In this document: positions 44,801-54,868 of the stretch, in pieces | Layout: every line of letters begins with the position of its first letter | Position numbering within the stretch: the first letter of the stretch is position 1 | NCBI GenBank assembly: GCA_026400835.1 | Contig: JAPLOA010000056.1 | Span: 62,001 to 126,000 of the forward strand | Direction: 5' to 3' | Length of the DNA stretch: 64,000 nucleotides | Source: Planctomycetales bacterium | GTDB lineage: Bacteria > Planctomycetota > Planctomycetia > Planctomycetales > Planctomycetaceae | Program-made: the position numbers and the translations under genes | Notes under the pieces: generated by a model | Databases searched by the model: none | Seen by the model: the letters and a program-made list of their open reading frames with translations, nothing else | What the model was told of the DNA's origin: nothing

Positions 44801-47800
44801 TTTGGTTAATATCATCAACGACGAGATCGATGAAGCCAACGAGTTCTTCACGGTCCGGATCGATGCGGCTCCGGACTATCTTGTAGGATCGCAATCCACG
44901 TACCAGGTTATCGTTGCCGACGATGATGCTCCACCGGACATCTCGCTGGAGAAGACCAGCCTGACGCTTGATGAAGCAAACACATCAACCACGGTGCGAC
45001 TGCGGCTTTCGGCCATTGCAACACAAGACATTCTCGTCCCGTGGACGCTGACAACGCAAGGGGCGACACTCGGCAGCGACTTTACTCTGGCGGGGGGAGG
45101 TGTGTTTTCGGGCGGCGACAACTACCTTCGAATTCCAGCCGGCGCCAACACCGCATTTCTCACGATTCATCTCACCGACGATACGGCGATAGAGAACCCG
45201 GAGTCGCTGAAAATTCAGTTCAATGCTCCTGCCTACGGCACGTTGAAGACCCCGGCAGACAGCGCCTATACACTGACTATTCGGGACAACGACGAGCGGA
45301 TCATTTCATTGCAGCGAAGTCTGGTGACGGTCGGCGAAGCCGCAGGGACTTACACTTTGACTGCAGTTGCCAGTCCACCATTCACCGAGGCGACCACTGT
45401 TCCGGTCTTGTTCGGCGGTTCCGCAGTTTCGACAAGTGTTGGCCGTGACTACTCAGTGGGTTCGCCGGGTGCGTTTGTATTTAGTGCCAATCAATCCACG
45501 GCCTCACTATCGCTAACCATCGTGGACGACTCCACTGCTGAACGCGAAGAGGGCATCATGGTTGCACTTCTGGACGACTCGACGTCCTACAAACTTGGAT
45601 CGATCGCCCAAACGTTCATCACGATCACCGATAACGACACATCACTTCTCTCGTTCAGTACAGCATCGTCCGACCCATGGGAGAACGCTGGTAATCAAAC
45701 GGTGAGTGTGTCTCTGACGAAAGCACTTTCTGAGCCAATCACGATTCCACTCGTTTTAACGACGGGAACTGGTTTCGCGACGAAGAATACGGACTTCAGA
45801 TTCAACACGACTTCGCTCACGATTCCTGCCGGTCAAACTTCCGCCTCAGCAACGCTGGAGATTCTGAACGATGGGGCAAACGAAGGCAATGAAACGATTC
45901 GAATTGCATTCGGAACGCTTCCCGCAAACGCTCTCGTTTCCGTTGGTACTAATTCGAGTTCGACAATCGTCATTCGCGATGATGACCCACTTTTGTCGAT
46001 CCGAGCAGTCAGTTCGAGTGTTCCAGAGAATGGGACGGCTGAGTTCGATCTATTGCTGTCGGCGCCAACCTGGAACGGTGTCACAGCTTTCGTTTTCCTC
46101 GGAGGGACTGCGGTATTGAATACCGACTACACAAGGCAGCGTAGTGATTCTTTCATTAATTATCTTGGCATGCCGGAGCATCTTAATTATCCGTTTCTTG
46201 CAGTTATCCCACCGTCAATCACGTCACTGAGGCTTCGCCTGCCAATTGTCAATGATTCCCAGGCGGAGAACACTGAGACCATCACGGCCGCTTTCACGGT
46301 ATCGAGTGGCGCGCTGCAGGCACCGGCGAACGCCGCCACCGTTTCCATCAATGATGATGATCAGAACGCTGTCGCATTCTCGACGGCAAGCGGGAATATT
46401 TCAGAAGCAGCAACGACTACACGGTTGGGTTTGCGTCGTATATACAAGAACCGACAGCATACGGTCTCTGTGGCAATGGCTCAGGCCGCAACACGCGACA
46501 TTAATGTTGCGATCGCTTTCGGTGGAACGGCAGAGTTTGGCGTCGATTATAAAGTCCTCGATCTTGATGCGAAGAGCGGCCTGATCATTCGCAAAGGCAA
46601 CAAGTCAGCGAGTTTTCTTTTGGAGATTATCCGGGATTCAGTTTTCGAAGGCGATGAAACTATCAAGGCTGCGATTGTCGCCGTGACCGCTCCCGGCACT
46701 CTGGTGAATCCTGCTTCGACGCGGGAATTCAAAATCCTGGACGATGACAAGCCGAGCGGCGGCAGTACATTTGCTTTATGGGGCGGCGAAGAGGATCTGG
46801 AAGCAATTGCCGCATATCGGGCATCCATTGTTCAGTCGAACCAGGCACTGGTCCTGGCGGGAACCGTTGCCATTACGACAAGTCCGTCCGTCGGGTTGAT
46901 TCCATTCGAAACAACGACGACGGCCAAATTGTCAGGAACGGCTGTGTTCGACATCAACGGAAAAACTTCTTTTCTGCCCGGCACAATCCTCGTGGCGACC
47001 GGCAGCAAAGGGCCCGTGGAAGGCGGTCTGGCATTCTTCGATGCAAACTTCAATGGCGTACTCGACTTTTTTGATGCCAACGGCAATGGGCTTCAGGATG
47101 ACGATGAGGTTTCGGAACTCCCGGCAACAACTGCCGCTGATGGATCGTTCGCCTTCGAACTGGATGACTTCGATACCGACAATAACGGAGTGGACGCCAG
47201 CGAAGGCCGGCTGGTCTTGTCTGGTGGCACCGATCTTTCAACAGGACTCGTTGGACTCATTCCACTGACAGCTCCGATTGGTCTGTTTAATATTACGCCC
47301 CTTTCGACCATTGCTGAAAGTCTGGTCCGGTTGAACCAATGGACCGTCTCTGAAGCCGTGCAGAGAACGACACAGGCATTCGGAATCAGCAACTACAACC
47401 TTGCGGAAGGCGTATCGCTCTACCAGGTACTTGGTAATGACGGCCTGGCGGCGCAGGCGTACTCGACCCACGTTCAGATTTATTCCGTGGCGGTCGGCCT
47501 TGCAGAGTTCCTGGCCGGTGTCTCGGGACGTGACGTCGCACTTCTGGGAAGCCTGATCTTTGATGAGATCGCCAGGTTCATTTCGACCGAAGGGAGTACC
47601 ATCGATCTCACAAGCCCCGAAGTCATCAGTGCGATCGCTCAATCCGTCATTGAGAAGCAGGCGATCGATCCAATAACGGTGGAGAATTCCAATGCCGTGT
47701 CGTCGGCAATCGTGAATGGAATTCTGGAGTTGCAGAAAGTGCAACTGGCTTCAGATGGTGCCGATGCAGGAGAAGCCTTCCTGTCCAGTATTTACAAGGC

Positions 47801-50114
47801 GAAGAAAGTTGTTCAGGGGATCCTTCCGGCAGATTTGCACTTGCTGGGCTCTGGGAATCAAACCGCAGCATTCATTAACGGCAAATATACCACTACCGGA
47901 ATCGCTGGTTTGGTTGCCATGCAAACGGCGACGGTGATTGTTCCTCCAGTTGTCGGTATCGATTCACTTGCCATTGTTGAAGGCGATAACGGATTGCAGA
48001 ACCTTGTGTTTACTGCCACGCTGATTGGGAAACACAGTTATCCGGTGAGCGTCGACTACGCGACTGCTGATGCCACGGCCACTGCCACCGCCGATGCTTT
48101 GGGAGACTATCGGGCTCAAAGCGGAACCTTGACCTGGGCCGCCAACAACAACGATTTGAAGTACATCTCGATTCCGATCGAGGGCGACACAGCTTTTGAG
48201 GCCGATGAGTTCTTCCGCATCCTTCTTGGAAACCCGACGGGGCTTGTGATTCGACAGGCGGAAGGGCGAGGATTCATCAGCAACAATGACCTGCTAACCT
48301 TGACAACGTCAGCTCCAGAGAGTCAAGCTGCCAACGAGCTGCTTGTCTCTCTGAGCAGCGGCAAGGCTCAGATCAATGAAAACGGTCAGGAAATTCTTGA
48401 CGGGCCATTCTTGATGCCGGTTCAGGCCGAGTTCAGTGGCCAGCCGAACTTTCCGGATCAGTGGACCGTCGATTTTTCGAAGAATCACTTTCGTGCTGAC
48501 ACCTGGACCTTTGATGGAAACGTTGGTCCCTCCGACGAACTCACTGTCGCTGCAGGTTCCTTCACCGAGATCGAATACTCGATCCTGACTTCCAGCAATT
48601 CCAGTATCAAGCTTCGGGATGAATCACTTGTCGGCCAGATTTCCCTGAACGCAGTGAATATGGAATCGTCAAGACTGCATGTTTCCGAAATAAACGACCT
48701 GATTGTGCGCATTCCAGGGAGCATTGCATCCCTAGTGATTGAAGACGTACACATCAGTGAAACCGGGCGGATGCGGATTCGTAGTACCGACGGGTCGTTT
48801 GCTCCGATTGAGTTCACAAATCCAACCGGCTCCATTCGCCTGGTTCTGGATTCCGCCAGCACTCTTGTGGCCGAACTGTCACGGGATCCGGGCTTCTCCG
48901 GTACGATTGATGTGACGTTCTCCGATGTCACCAAACCGATCAGCTCCGTATCTCCGCTCCCGTCTCAGTCGACGCTGTCCTTTGTTGTCACTGCGACGGG
49001 AACCGATCCAAATGGCAGCGAAGGAAGTGCCTCTGGTCTCAAGGAGTACGATCTCTATGTCTCATCGGGCGGAGCATTCACGAAGTTCGCCACGGTGCCA
49101 GCAGGGTCTCCTACAACAACGTTTACGGGTTCGGCGAACACAACGTATTGGTTCCGAAGTCTAGGGCGTGACAATGCGGGGAATGTGGAATCCAAAACAA
49201 CGTCGGATACGTTCACTCGCATCGGCGACGTTGTGCCTCCGAGCACAAACGTGACGTCCGCAGTGCCCACTTCGAACGGGCTGTTTACCATCCAGATGAC
49301 GGGCACAAAAATTGGCGGTACACCACTCACGGCGTTCGATGTGTATGTTTCCATCGATGGAAATACACCGCTGCTCGCAGGCACCACAAGCAGCCTGGCT
49401 CTGGGCGGCGGCAACTATTCCGGTCAGATCCAGTTCCAGGGACCACTCGACAGCACCAGCCATACCTACCGCTTCTTCAGTCGAGGACGCGACTCCGCCG
49501 GTAATGTCGAGCCAGCACCGGTCAGCGGAGATGTCTCGGTCACGTACTCTTTTGCGGCAGCCGCATTGACTGCGACTGCGATCGATGTGCAGAACGGTGT
49601 GAATCAGCGTTCGTACGTGAGATATCTTGATGTGCTGTTCAGTTCGTCGACCGGGCTCAGCAATCTGCTTTCGACGGATCACGTGAAAGTCGAACGCTAC
49701 GGAATAGATGCCACGGTGCTCGCTCCGGGAATGGGGACACCAGTCACCGGCTTTACTCTGTCACAGCAGGGAAATCGACTGCGACTGGATTTCGGTGCGA
49801 ACGGGCTTGGCGGTTTGCGACAGGCAGGCAACGGCTTCTACCGTGTTTATCTGGACCTCGATTTAACCGCCGCGTTCAATGATATTCCTGATCGGTCGTT
49901 TGAGTTCCATCGTCTGTTCGGCGATGCGACCGGAGATGGAAAAGTCGACGTGGCCGACACGAATCTCGTGACCAGCCAGATCGGTCGTACCGGTGTGAAT
50001 CTGGACGGAGATCTCGACGGCAACGGATCAGTGAACTCAACCGATCGACTCTTCACGACACAGCAGCGAGGAAGGAAGCTGCTGGACGATATGCTCGGCT
50101 TCCTTGACGACTAA
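41835..50114 (+). pseudogene. Giant ELWxxDGT/cadherin/Calx-beta/dockerin-like protein, remainder
   Basis: 2759 codons in the same frame as the part before the TAA, with no signal peptide of its own, so restart at the TTG codon would give a non-exported protein. Order: about 12 ELW-type repeats (to 43.43 kb); three cadherin-like domains and one cadherin_5-like domain (43.4-44.6 kb); about seven Calx-beta-like domains with DxD calcium motifs (44.6-46.75 kb and 47.95-48.3 kb); a planctomycete conserved region with DANFNGVLDFFDANGNGLQDDD (46.8-47.9 kb); FnIII-like sections; and a final dockerin-like pair (GDATGDGKVDVADTN, GDLDGNGSVNSTDRL). The intact protein would be about 3140 aa: a calcium-binding, repeat-rich surface adhesin. 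Confidence 0.85.
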
Positions 50115-50132
50115 TCGCCGACAGGAAACAGG

Positions 50133-50160
50133 CACAGCATGGGGGGCACCTCATGCTGTG
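50133..50160 (+). terminator. Stem-loop after the giant gene
   Basis: Nine-bp stem cacagcatg (50133-50141) / catgctgtg (50152-50160) around a G-rich loop, with an outer gacagg / cctgtc pairing near 50120 and 50163. It begins about 20 nt after the stop and is probably its terminator. Confidence 0.6.
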
Positions 50161-50334
50161 ATCCTGTCCCCCCCGGGAACCTAATGGAATGCCTTGCAAC
50201 AACTGAACGATAAGACGCATGAACCCAACTGTCGTCTTGCAAAAAAAAAAGCGGTCCAACGGAGTGTTCACCGCTCAAAGCACGAACTGTATGGATTTCT
50301 GATCTGATTGTTTTTCCGCGGTAGAGTATTTTTC

Positions 50335-51051
50335 ATGCGTTACTTCTGTTTATGGATCGTGGCTGTTCTTGTGCTGCCTGCTTCCGCGAAATCGGACATT
50401 ATCATTACTGTTCAGAACGCGAACCTCACCACGAATGGAACGGGCTTTGTTGATGTGCTGATCAGCAGTTCCCTGGCCAGTGAGCAACTGGCCCAGACCA
50501 CGTTCGCGTTCTCGATTGGTGGTTCACCGAACCTACGAGGCTCTCTGGAGTTCCTTGAGGAACTGGATGACGCAAACTACTCCCCGCCCAACTATGTGTT
50601 CGGACCAGCGACAGGGAACTTTGGCGATTTCCTGAATTCTCCGACAGAGATTTCCGGGGGCGATACTTTTGAGGCCGGGGAGACCAACGTCACACTCACG
50701 CCAACAGCGAAGACGCTTGTTCGATTGAATCTGAAGCACACCGCGATCGGTGATCCTGAGCTCGCCGTGGGAGGAAGTTTTACAGTCAGCCTGAGTCCAC
50801 CTGTCAGCGGACATTTTTCGTCCGTGGACGATGCGGGAACGCCCGGAGATACCTTGGACGATGTTTTTACTCCACTGAACATTGATCCGCTTTCGTCTTT
50901 CACCGGGACCATCACCATTACATCAGCCGCCGTTCCTGAGCCATCAACTTTTGCCGTTCTCGCAATGCTTGGAGTCGGTGCCATCGGACGAAAACTGCGA
51001 CAGCGAAAGATGCTTCAGACGAATCTCGAACCATCGTCATCTCAGGACTGA
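50335..51051 (+). CDS. PEP-CTERM sorted extracellular protein
   Basis: A 238-aa protein with an N-terminal signal peptide (about 1-19, LPASA cleavage) and a C-terminal sorting signal: VPEPSTFAVLAMLGVGAIGRKLRQRK, i.e. PEP motif, hydrophobic helix, basic tail. The mature part is Thr/Ser/Gly-rich beta-sandwich sequence (cohesin-like pattern TVQNANLTTNGTGFVDVLISS and TLVRLNLKHTAIGDP), as in many PEP-CTERM proteins. Processing needs an exosortase, not seen in this window. ATG 50335 is favoured over a TTG at 50308. Its position right after the dockerin-ended giant gene suggests a shared extracellular role, but that is inference. Confidence 0.9.
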   Translation: MRYFCLWIVAVLVLPASAKSDIIITVQNANLTTNGTGFVDVLISSSLASEQLAQTTFAFSIGGSPNLRGSLEFLEELDDANYSPPNYVFGPATGNFGDFLNSPTEISGGDTFEAGETNVTLTPTAKTLVRLNLKHTAIGDPELAVGGSFTVSLSPPVSGHFSSVDDAGTPGDTLDDVFTPLNIDPLSSFTGTITITSAAVPEPSTFAVLAMLGVGAIGRKLRQRKMLQTNLEPSSSQD

Positions 51052-51197
51052 AGCGAAGCTCCCTCCATGACTCCGGAGTTATTCAATGGGGACCAGCTAC
51101 GGGGCATCCGCGATGACCTATGATCTCTGAACGCCTGAAGGACGGCCGTAGCGGCATTCTGGCAAGGAATGACGAAAACGGACTTAACGCTGACAGT

Positions 51198-51368
51198 GCA
51201 GGGTTCATGATGCCAGTGGGAACGCCGCCCAATGCAATCGTATTCAGCACGGGCCGCATTCCATCGGGGGAAATGGCGCGGCGAGGACTGCTGCTGAATA
51301 TTCTTGGCGTTCCGATCCTGACTGCCGGGACTTATCTGTTGATTCGCCCGGTGATGGGGATTCCCTGA
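51198..51368 (+). pseudogene. C-terminal relic of a second DASS permease
   Basis: The last 57 codons encode a peptide identical to residues 473-529 of the permease at 33599-35188 (SAGFMMPVGTPPNAIVFS... to ...RPVMGIP). At the DNA level the two differ at 22 codons, every one synonymous. Upstream of 51198 the similarity stops at once; the rest of the gene is gone. A frame open from 51120 would add 26 unrelated residues. The fragment was therefore part of a functional gene under strong protein-level constraint until a recent deletion, or was imported as a fragment from a related strain. It has no start of its own and no expected function. Confidence 0.85.
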
Positions 51369-51495
51369 GAACGGCGATCCACTAATCATCGCGATCGCCA
51401 TTCTTTCTGTTCTTCACAGCCACCGGCGGCAAGTTGGCGGTCGATTTCAGCGTCACGGCAGCATCAGCGAAAGTTTTCGCGGCATGCGGCACGAG

Positions 51496-51530
51496 ACTCA
51501 AAAACTCAATCCATCATTGACGTTCCAACT
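51496..51530. repeat. REP-like palindrome, degenerate half copy
   Basis: The segment around actcaatccatcattgacg resembles the right arm of the REP-like family (aatccctcactgacg in the copy at 15310) with several mismatches. It lies between the permease relic and the 3' end of the 684-aa gene. Confidence 0.45.
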
Positions 51531-51587
51531 CGCGAAAACTGATAAATCAAAAACATGGAAATGCGTTACTTCAGATTGACCAGAGCG

Positions 51588-53642
51588 TTACTTCGACGGC
51601 TCTGAATCCTTGACCGTAACATTGTTTTTGACAAGTTCGTCGATCGTCATCACCATTGCGGCCGCGTAGCCTCTGGCGACGGCGTCACCGACGGAACCGC
51701 GAGCCACAAGTCCGGATTCATCCGTGTCGACAGTGAAGCTGGAAGCGCGTGAGCCACCAAGCGACATGGCTCGCTGAAAGACCTCGTTATGCGAATCATC
51801 CGCTTCTTCTTCGTCGGTGTCCGGATTCCCCATGAAATCATCCGCCATGAACGACACCAGTGATGAAATACTGGAGTAGAAATGCTGATGGAAAGTTGTG
51901 AGCCCCGTGGCATCATCCTGTGGATAATCGGCCCATCGCTGCAGATCAACAGCGGCCGTAAACACCGGCGTGGAGATTCGGCCAGCTGCTTCGCGACAAC
52001 GAGTCACCGACTGATGAATGATCTCATGAGCATTCTCGCCGCCTACCGCAAACCACAAACATGAATCGACATTGGCGAGGTAGACGTGAGAGAGCTTGAC
52101 CGGCTCCAGCTCCGAATCCTCGGGAATCAGCATCTTCAGCATCGACATATCATGGAGCTGGACCATTTCGCTTTGAACATCCAGTTCCTCGTCGTCTTTT
52201 AGTACGCCTTGAGTCGCCGCGAGAAGTTCTGGATCGTCATTCAGTTGCATGCCTCCATAGATCACGCCGCCGGATTCTTTTGACCAGCCAAGTTTCACAC
52301 AAATTTCGACGTTTCCATGTTCTGCCACGGAGGCGATTGACCGGGACCACTCGAGAAATACGGCGCGCTCCGCTTCAGAAACATCTGGACTGCTGGAAAT
52401 CTCGTCCGACAAAATGGCTACGCCGGCACTCACGACGTTTCGCCATTCCTCCGGCAAGTGAGCGGCCAAGTACAGCGTTGCCGCAGCATCGTCGTTCAAA
52501 ATCGGGGCGAAGCGACGTTCGGCCGATGAGATATCACGGAAGGTACGACCAAGGTCGCTGTTTCTTCGGGAACTGATCCGAAACTCACCCTGAACAGGAC
52601 TTTCATCGAACGCAAGTTTCAGCCAGGCAGAGACTTTTTCGGTATCGAACATGGCGGAGCGAACGAGTGCGAGTCCAGCATCACCTGCACTCCGTCGATA
52701 GGCATAGTCTACGTCGGGCTCATCATCTTCCTGTTGCAGTTCTGCTCCGGCTGCGGTGCTGAGTGCATTCCAGCCAAGCATTCGCACGCCCATCGGAATT
52801 CGATCCGGATGAAATGTCACTTCGCCATTCACGTCCGCGTTGTCCATCTGACGCAAGGAATCGCCCGGCGGCAGTTTCATGGTATGCAGGGCTTTGGTTG
52901 GGCTCTCGAACATGAATCCATCATGAAAGCGAAAATAGCTCGTCGACTGCGAAGAGTATTCCCGGAACGTTTTGCCATTCTCTTCGATCACTTTTCCTTC
53001 ACCTTCATCAGAATTGGAGCCAATTAAGATTCCCGTCCCTGACGAAGCCCCAAGAGAGATCGTCACATTGCCAGAACTGGAAGGTGATGCCTCATCAACG
53101 CCGATTTCAGCATTGTCGGCGAAGGAACTATCAGCGGTTTCGGCGGATTCGTCAACGACCTCCGAATTGCCCACGGGCTTAATCGCGTTTTCTTCGACTC
53201 GCCACGTATTCGTGACCAACATCGAATACAGATCACCAGAACCATCCAGCTTTGAAACAGGTCCGGCACTCTCAGATCGCGTGTTAATCAGTCGCACAAA
53301 TTCCGCATGATCGACGACTTCCGAAAACTGCACCTGTTCCACTGATGGCAACAATCCTTCCCCGAGGTACACAAGACATCCGGAAGCGGGATTCTCGCGT
53401 TTCGTGACAGACGCTTTCAGCTCGTCGCTGTTAAGCGCTTCGGTAATCGCGCTACCAATCCCGAGGTCGTCGCGGAGTTTCCGGAAGTACGTTTCAGTCG
53501 ACTTTGCGTAGAGCCCGACGTAACGAACCACCACAATCGGTTGCTCGGCTAGCCGAGGCGCCTCGTCGGCCACGGCCGATCCGGAAAGCATCACACAGGA
53601 AAACATCACAATCGTGAAACAGAGAATGCAGCGATTGAACAT
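51588..53642 (-). CDS. Large exported protein of unknown function
   Basis: A 684-aa protein with a signal peptide (about 1-25, GSAVADEA). The mature part has no recognisable domain: a mixed alpha/beta N-terminal segment (about 30-140), a Ser/Glu/Asp-rich linker (about 165-225), and a long C-terminal region (about 230-684) with repeated acidic stretches (DDEPDVD, EEEADDSHNEV). No catalytic, zinc or haem motif is seen. GGAGG with 7-nt spacing supports ATG 53642. The style is typical of planctomycete-specific secreted proteins, and I do not recognise the family. Confidence 0.75.
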   Translation of the reverse strand: MFNRCILCFTIVMFSCVMLSGSAVADEAPRLAEQPIVVVRYVGLYAKSTETYFRKLRDDLGIGSAITEALNSDELKASVTKRENPASGCLVYLGEGLLPSVEQVQFSEVVDHAEFVRLINTRSESAGPVSKLDGSGDLYSMLVTNTWRVEENAIKPVGNSEVVDESAETADSSFADNAEIGVDEASPSSSGNVTISLGASSGTGILIGSNSDEGEGKVIEENGKTFREYSSQSTSYFRFHDGFMFESPTKALHTMKLPPGDSLRQMDNADVNGEVTFHPDRIPMGVRMLGWNALSTAAGAELQQEDDEPDVDYAYRRSAGDAGLALVRSAMFDTEKVSAWLKLAFDESPVQGEFRISSRRNSDLGRTFRDISSAERRFAPILNDDAAATLYLAAHLPEEWRNVVSAGVAILSDEISSSPDVSEAERAVFLEWSRSIASVAEHGNVEICVKLGWSKESGGVIYGGMQLNDDPELLAATQGVLKDDEELDVQSEMVQLHDMSMLKMLIPEDSELEPVKLSHVYLANVDSCLWFAVGGENAHEIIHQSVTRCREAAGRISTPVFTAAVDLQRWADYPQDDATGLTTFHQHFYSSISSLVSFMADDFMGNPDTDEEEADDSHNEVFQRAMSLGGSRASSFTVDTDESGLVARGSVGDAVARGYAAAMVMTIDELVKNNVTVKDSEPSK

Positions 53643-54034
53643 GTTCTGGCCTCCGTGCCAGGGGACGCGACGTTAGTTATGCGAGGCGGTTTCCTGGCGG
53701 AACAGTGTGAGACGTTTGATGAGTGCCCGTCCGGGATGACACGTACTGGTCGGCGTTCACTGCTGACGATTCAGCTCATGTCACTGCGAGCAAAGTTTGG
53801 CAGCATTCTGCGGGACCTGTCGCTTCTCAAGCCTGAAGCACGCAGAGGATCCAATAATCCTTTTCGTTTTGTAAGCAATTCTTGCCGTCTGAGCGAGAGC
53901 AACGGTCTGCAACGTTCGCGATTCTGGTCAACTGCCCTGCCATTTAGTCCGCCCACGTGTACAATCCGAGTCTCAATTTTTGCTTTTTTTGCTTAACTTA
54001 TTCATCAGGGAAATAGAAAAAGGATCATCAGGAA
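53643..54034. other. Divergent promoter region of the fae homologue
   Basis: A 392-nt spacer between the 684-aa gene (minus) and the fae homologue (plus). An AT-rich tract occurs at about 53970-54030, and AAGGA and AGGAA lie just upstream of ATG 54035. A 113-codon plus-strand frame here has no Shine-Dalgarno sequence and no family resemblance. No gene called. Confidence 0.5.
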
Positions 54035-54580
54035 ATGTCTCAGAGGATCGTAATGCGTACCGGGGAAGCTCTGGTTGAAGACGAAGCAGGCTGGTCAGCG
54101 GCCGAGCCGGAAGTTGTCATCGGTGAGCTGGATGGACCTGTTGGAAATGCCATCGCAAACCTGATGGGCGATCAGAGCAAGGGCCACTCCAAGGTTTTTG
54201 CAATTCTGAATTGCGATGTGCAGATTCGTCCAGTCACTGTGATGGTCAGCAAGGTCACAGTGAACAATGAAAAGTACACCAACATCCTGATGGGAACCGT
54301 CCAGGCCGCGATCGCCAACGGAGTTCTGGATTCCGTCCGCAACGGAGACATCCCGAAGGAGAAGGCCAACGATCTCGGAATCATCGTGTCCGTTTGGCTG
54401 GATCCGTCCGTGGTGTCAGAAGAGGTCGACTTTAACATTCTCTTCAAAACTCACCGCGCGGCGATTACCAAAGCCATCGGCAAAGCCATGCGCAACGAAC
54501 CTTCAATCGACTGGTTGCTGGAGAATCAGGATAAGGTGACACACTGCTTCCATCAGATGGCAGTCGACGGGCAGATCTGA
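54035..54580 (+). CDS. Formaldehyde-activating enzyme homologue (Fae-like)
   Basis: A 181-aa protein with the Fae fold: GEALV at 10-14, GPVGNAIAN, FAILNCDVQIRPVTVMVSKVTVNNEKYTNILMGTVQAAIANGVLDSV, IPKEKANDLGIIVSVWLDPSV and KTHRAAITKAI. True Fae condenses formaldehyde with tetrahydromethanopterin in the C1 pathway that planctomycetes share with methylotrophs. By my alignment the segment holding the catalytic acid/base His of Methylorubrum Fae (VAHIDLIIG) reads AAEPEVVIG here, i.e. Glu24 in place of His with a two-residue insertion. That points to a non-canonical paralogue (Fae2/Fae-like), perhaps a sensor or carrier. No other C1 gene is next to it. Confidence 0.85.
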   Translation: MSQRIVMRTGEALVEDEAGWSAAEPEVVIGELDGPVGNAIANLMGDQSKGHSKVFAILNCDVQIRPVTVMVSKVTVNNEKYTNILMGTVQAAIANGVLDSVRNGDIPKEKANDLGIIVSVWLDPSVVSEEVDFNILFKTHRAAITKAIGKAMRNEPSIDWLLENQDKVTHCFHQMAVDGQI

Positions 54581-54610
54581 CAGGGGCTTGCTCCGTTTAA
54601 CTCATCACTT

Positions 54611-54694
54611 GGCATCTCGTAGAGTTGGCTTCAGCCGACTTACTGAGAATGTCGCATCCTGTAGAGTTGGCTTCAGCCAACTTACTGCGAAGCG
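54611..54694. repeat. Two tandem 42-bp units with a hairpin core
   Basis: Two consecutive units (54611-54652 and 54653-54694) each contain gtagagttggcttcagcc followed by gacttactg or aacttactg. The second core, gttggcttcagccaac, is a perfect 6-bp hairpin with a TTCA loop; the first differs by one base. It lies 174 nt upstream of the DUF6807 gene and 30 nt after the fae homologue. Confidence 0.75.
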
Positions 54695-54868
54695 TTTCAG
54701 GAACACCGCTGACTAAAGTCGTCGCTCACACGAAACACCAATGCCCGCCGTCTGACTGCAAAGTTGGCCGACGGGTTTTGCATTTGAGGAAAATCCGTTA
54801 CAAAGAACCTTGCTGTTGCCCGCCTGCGTTTTCATCCTCCCCGTACTTCCTGAACAGGAATCTTCTCC

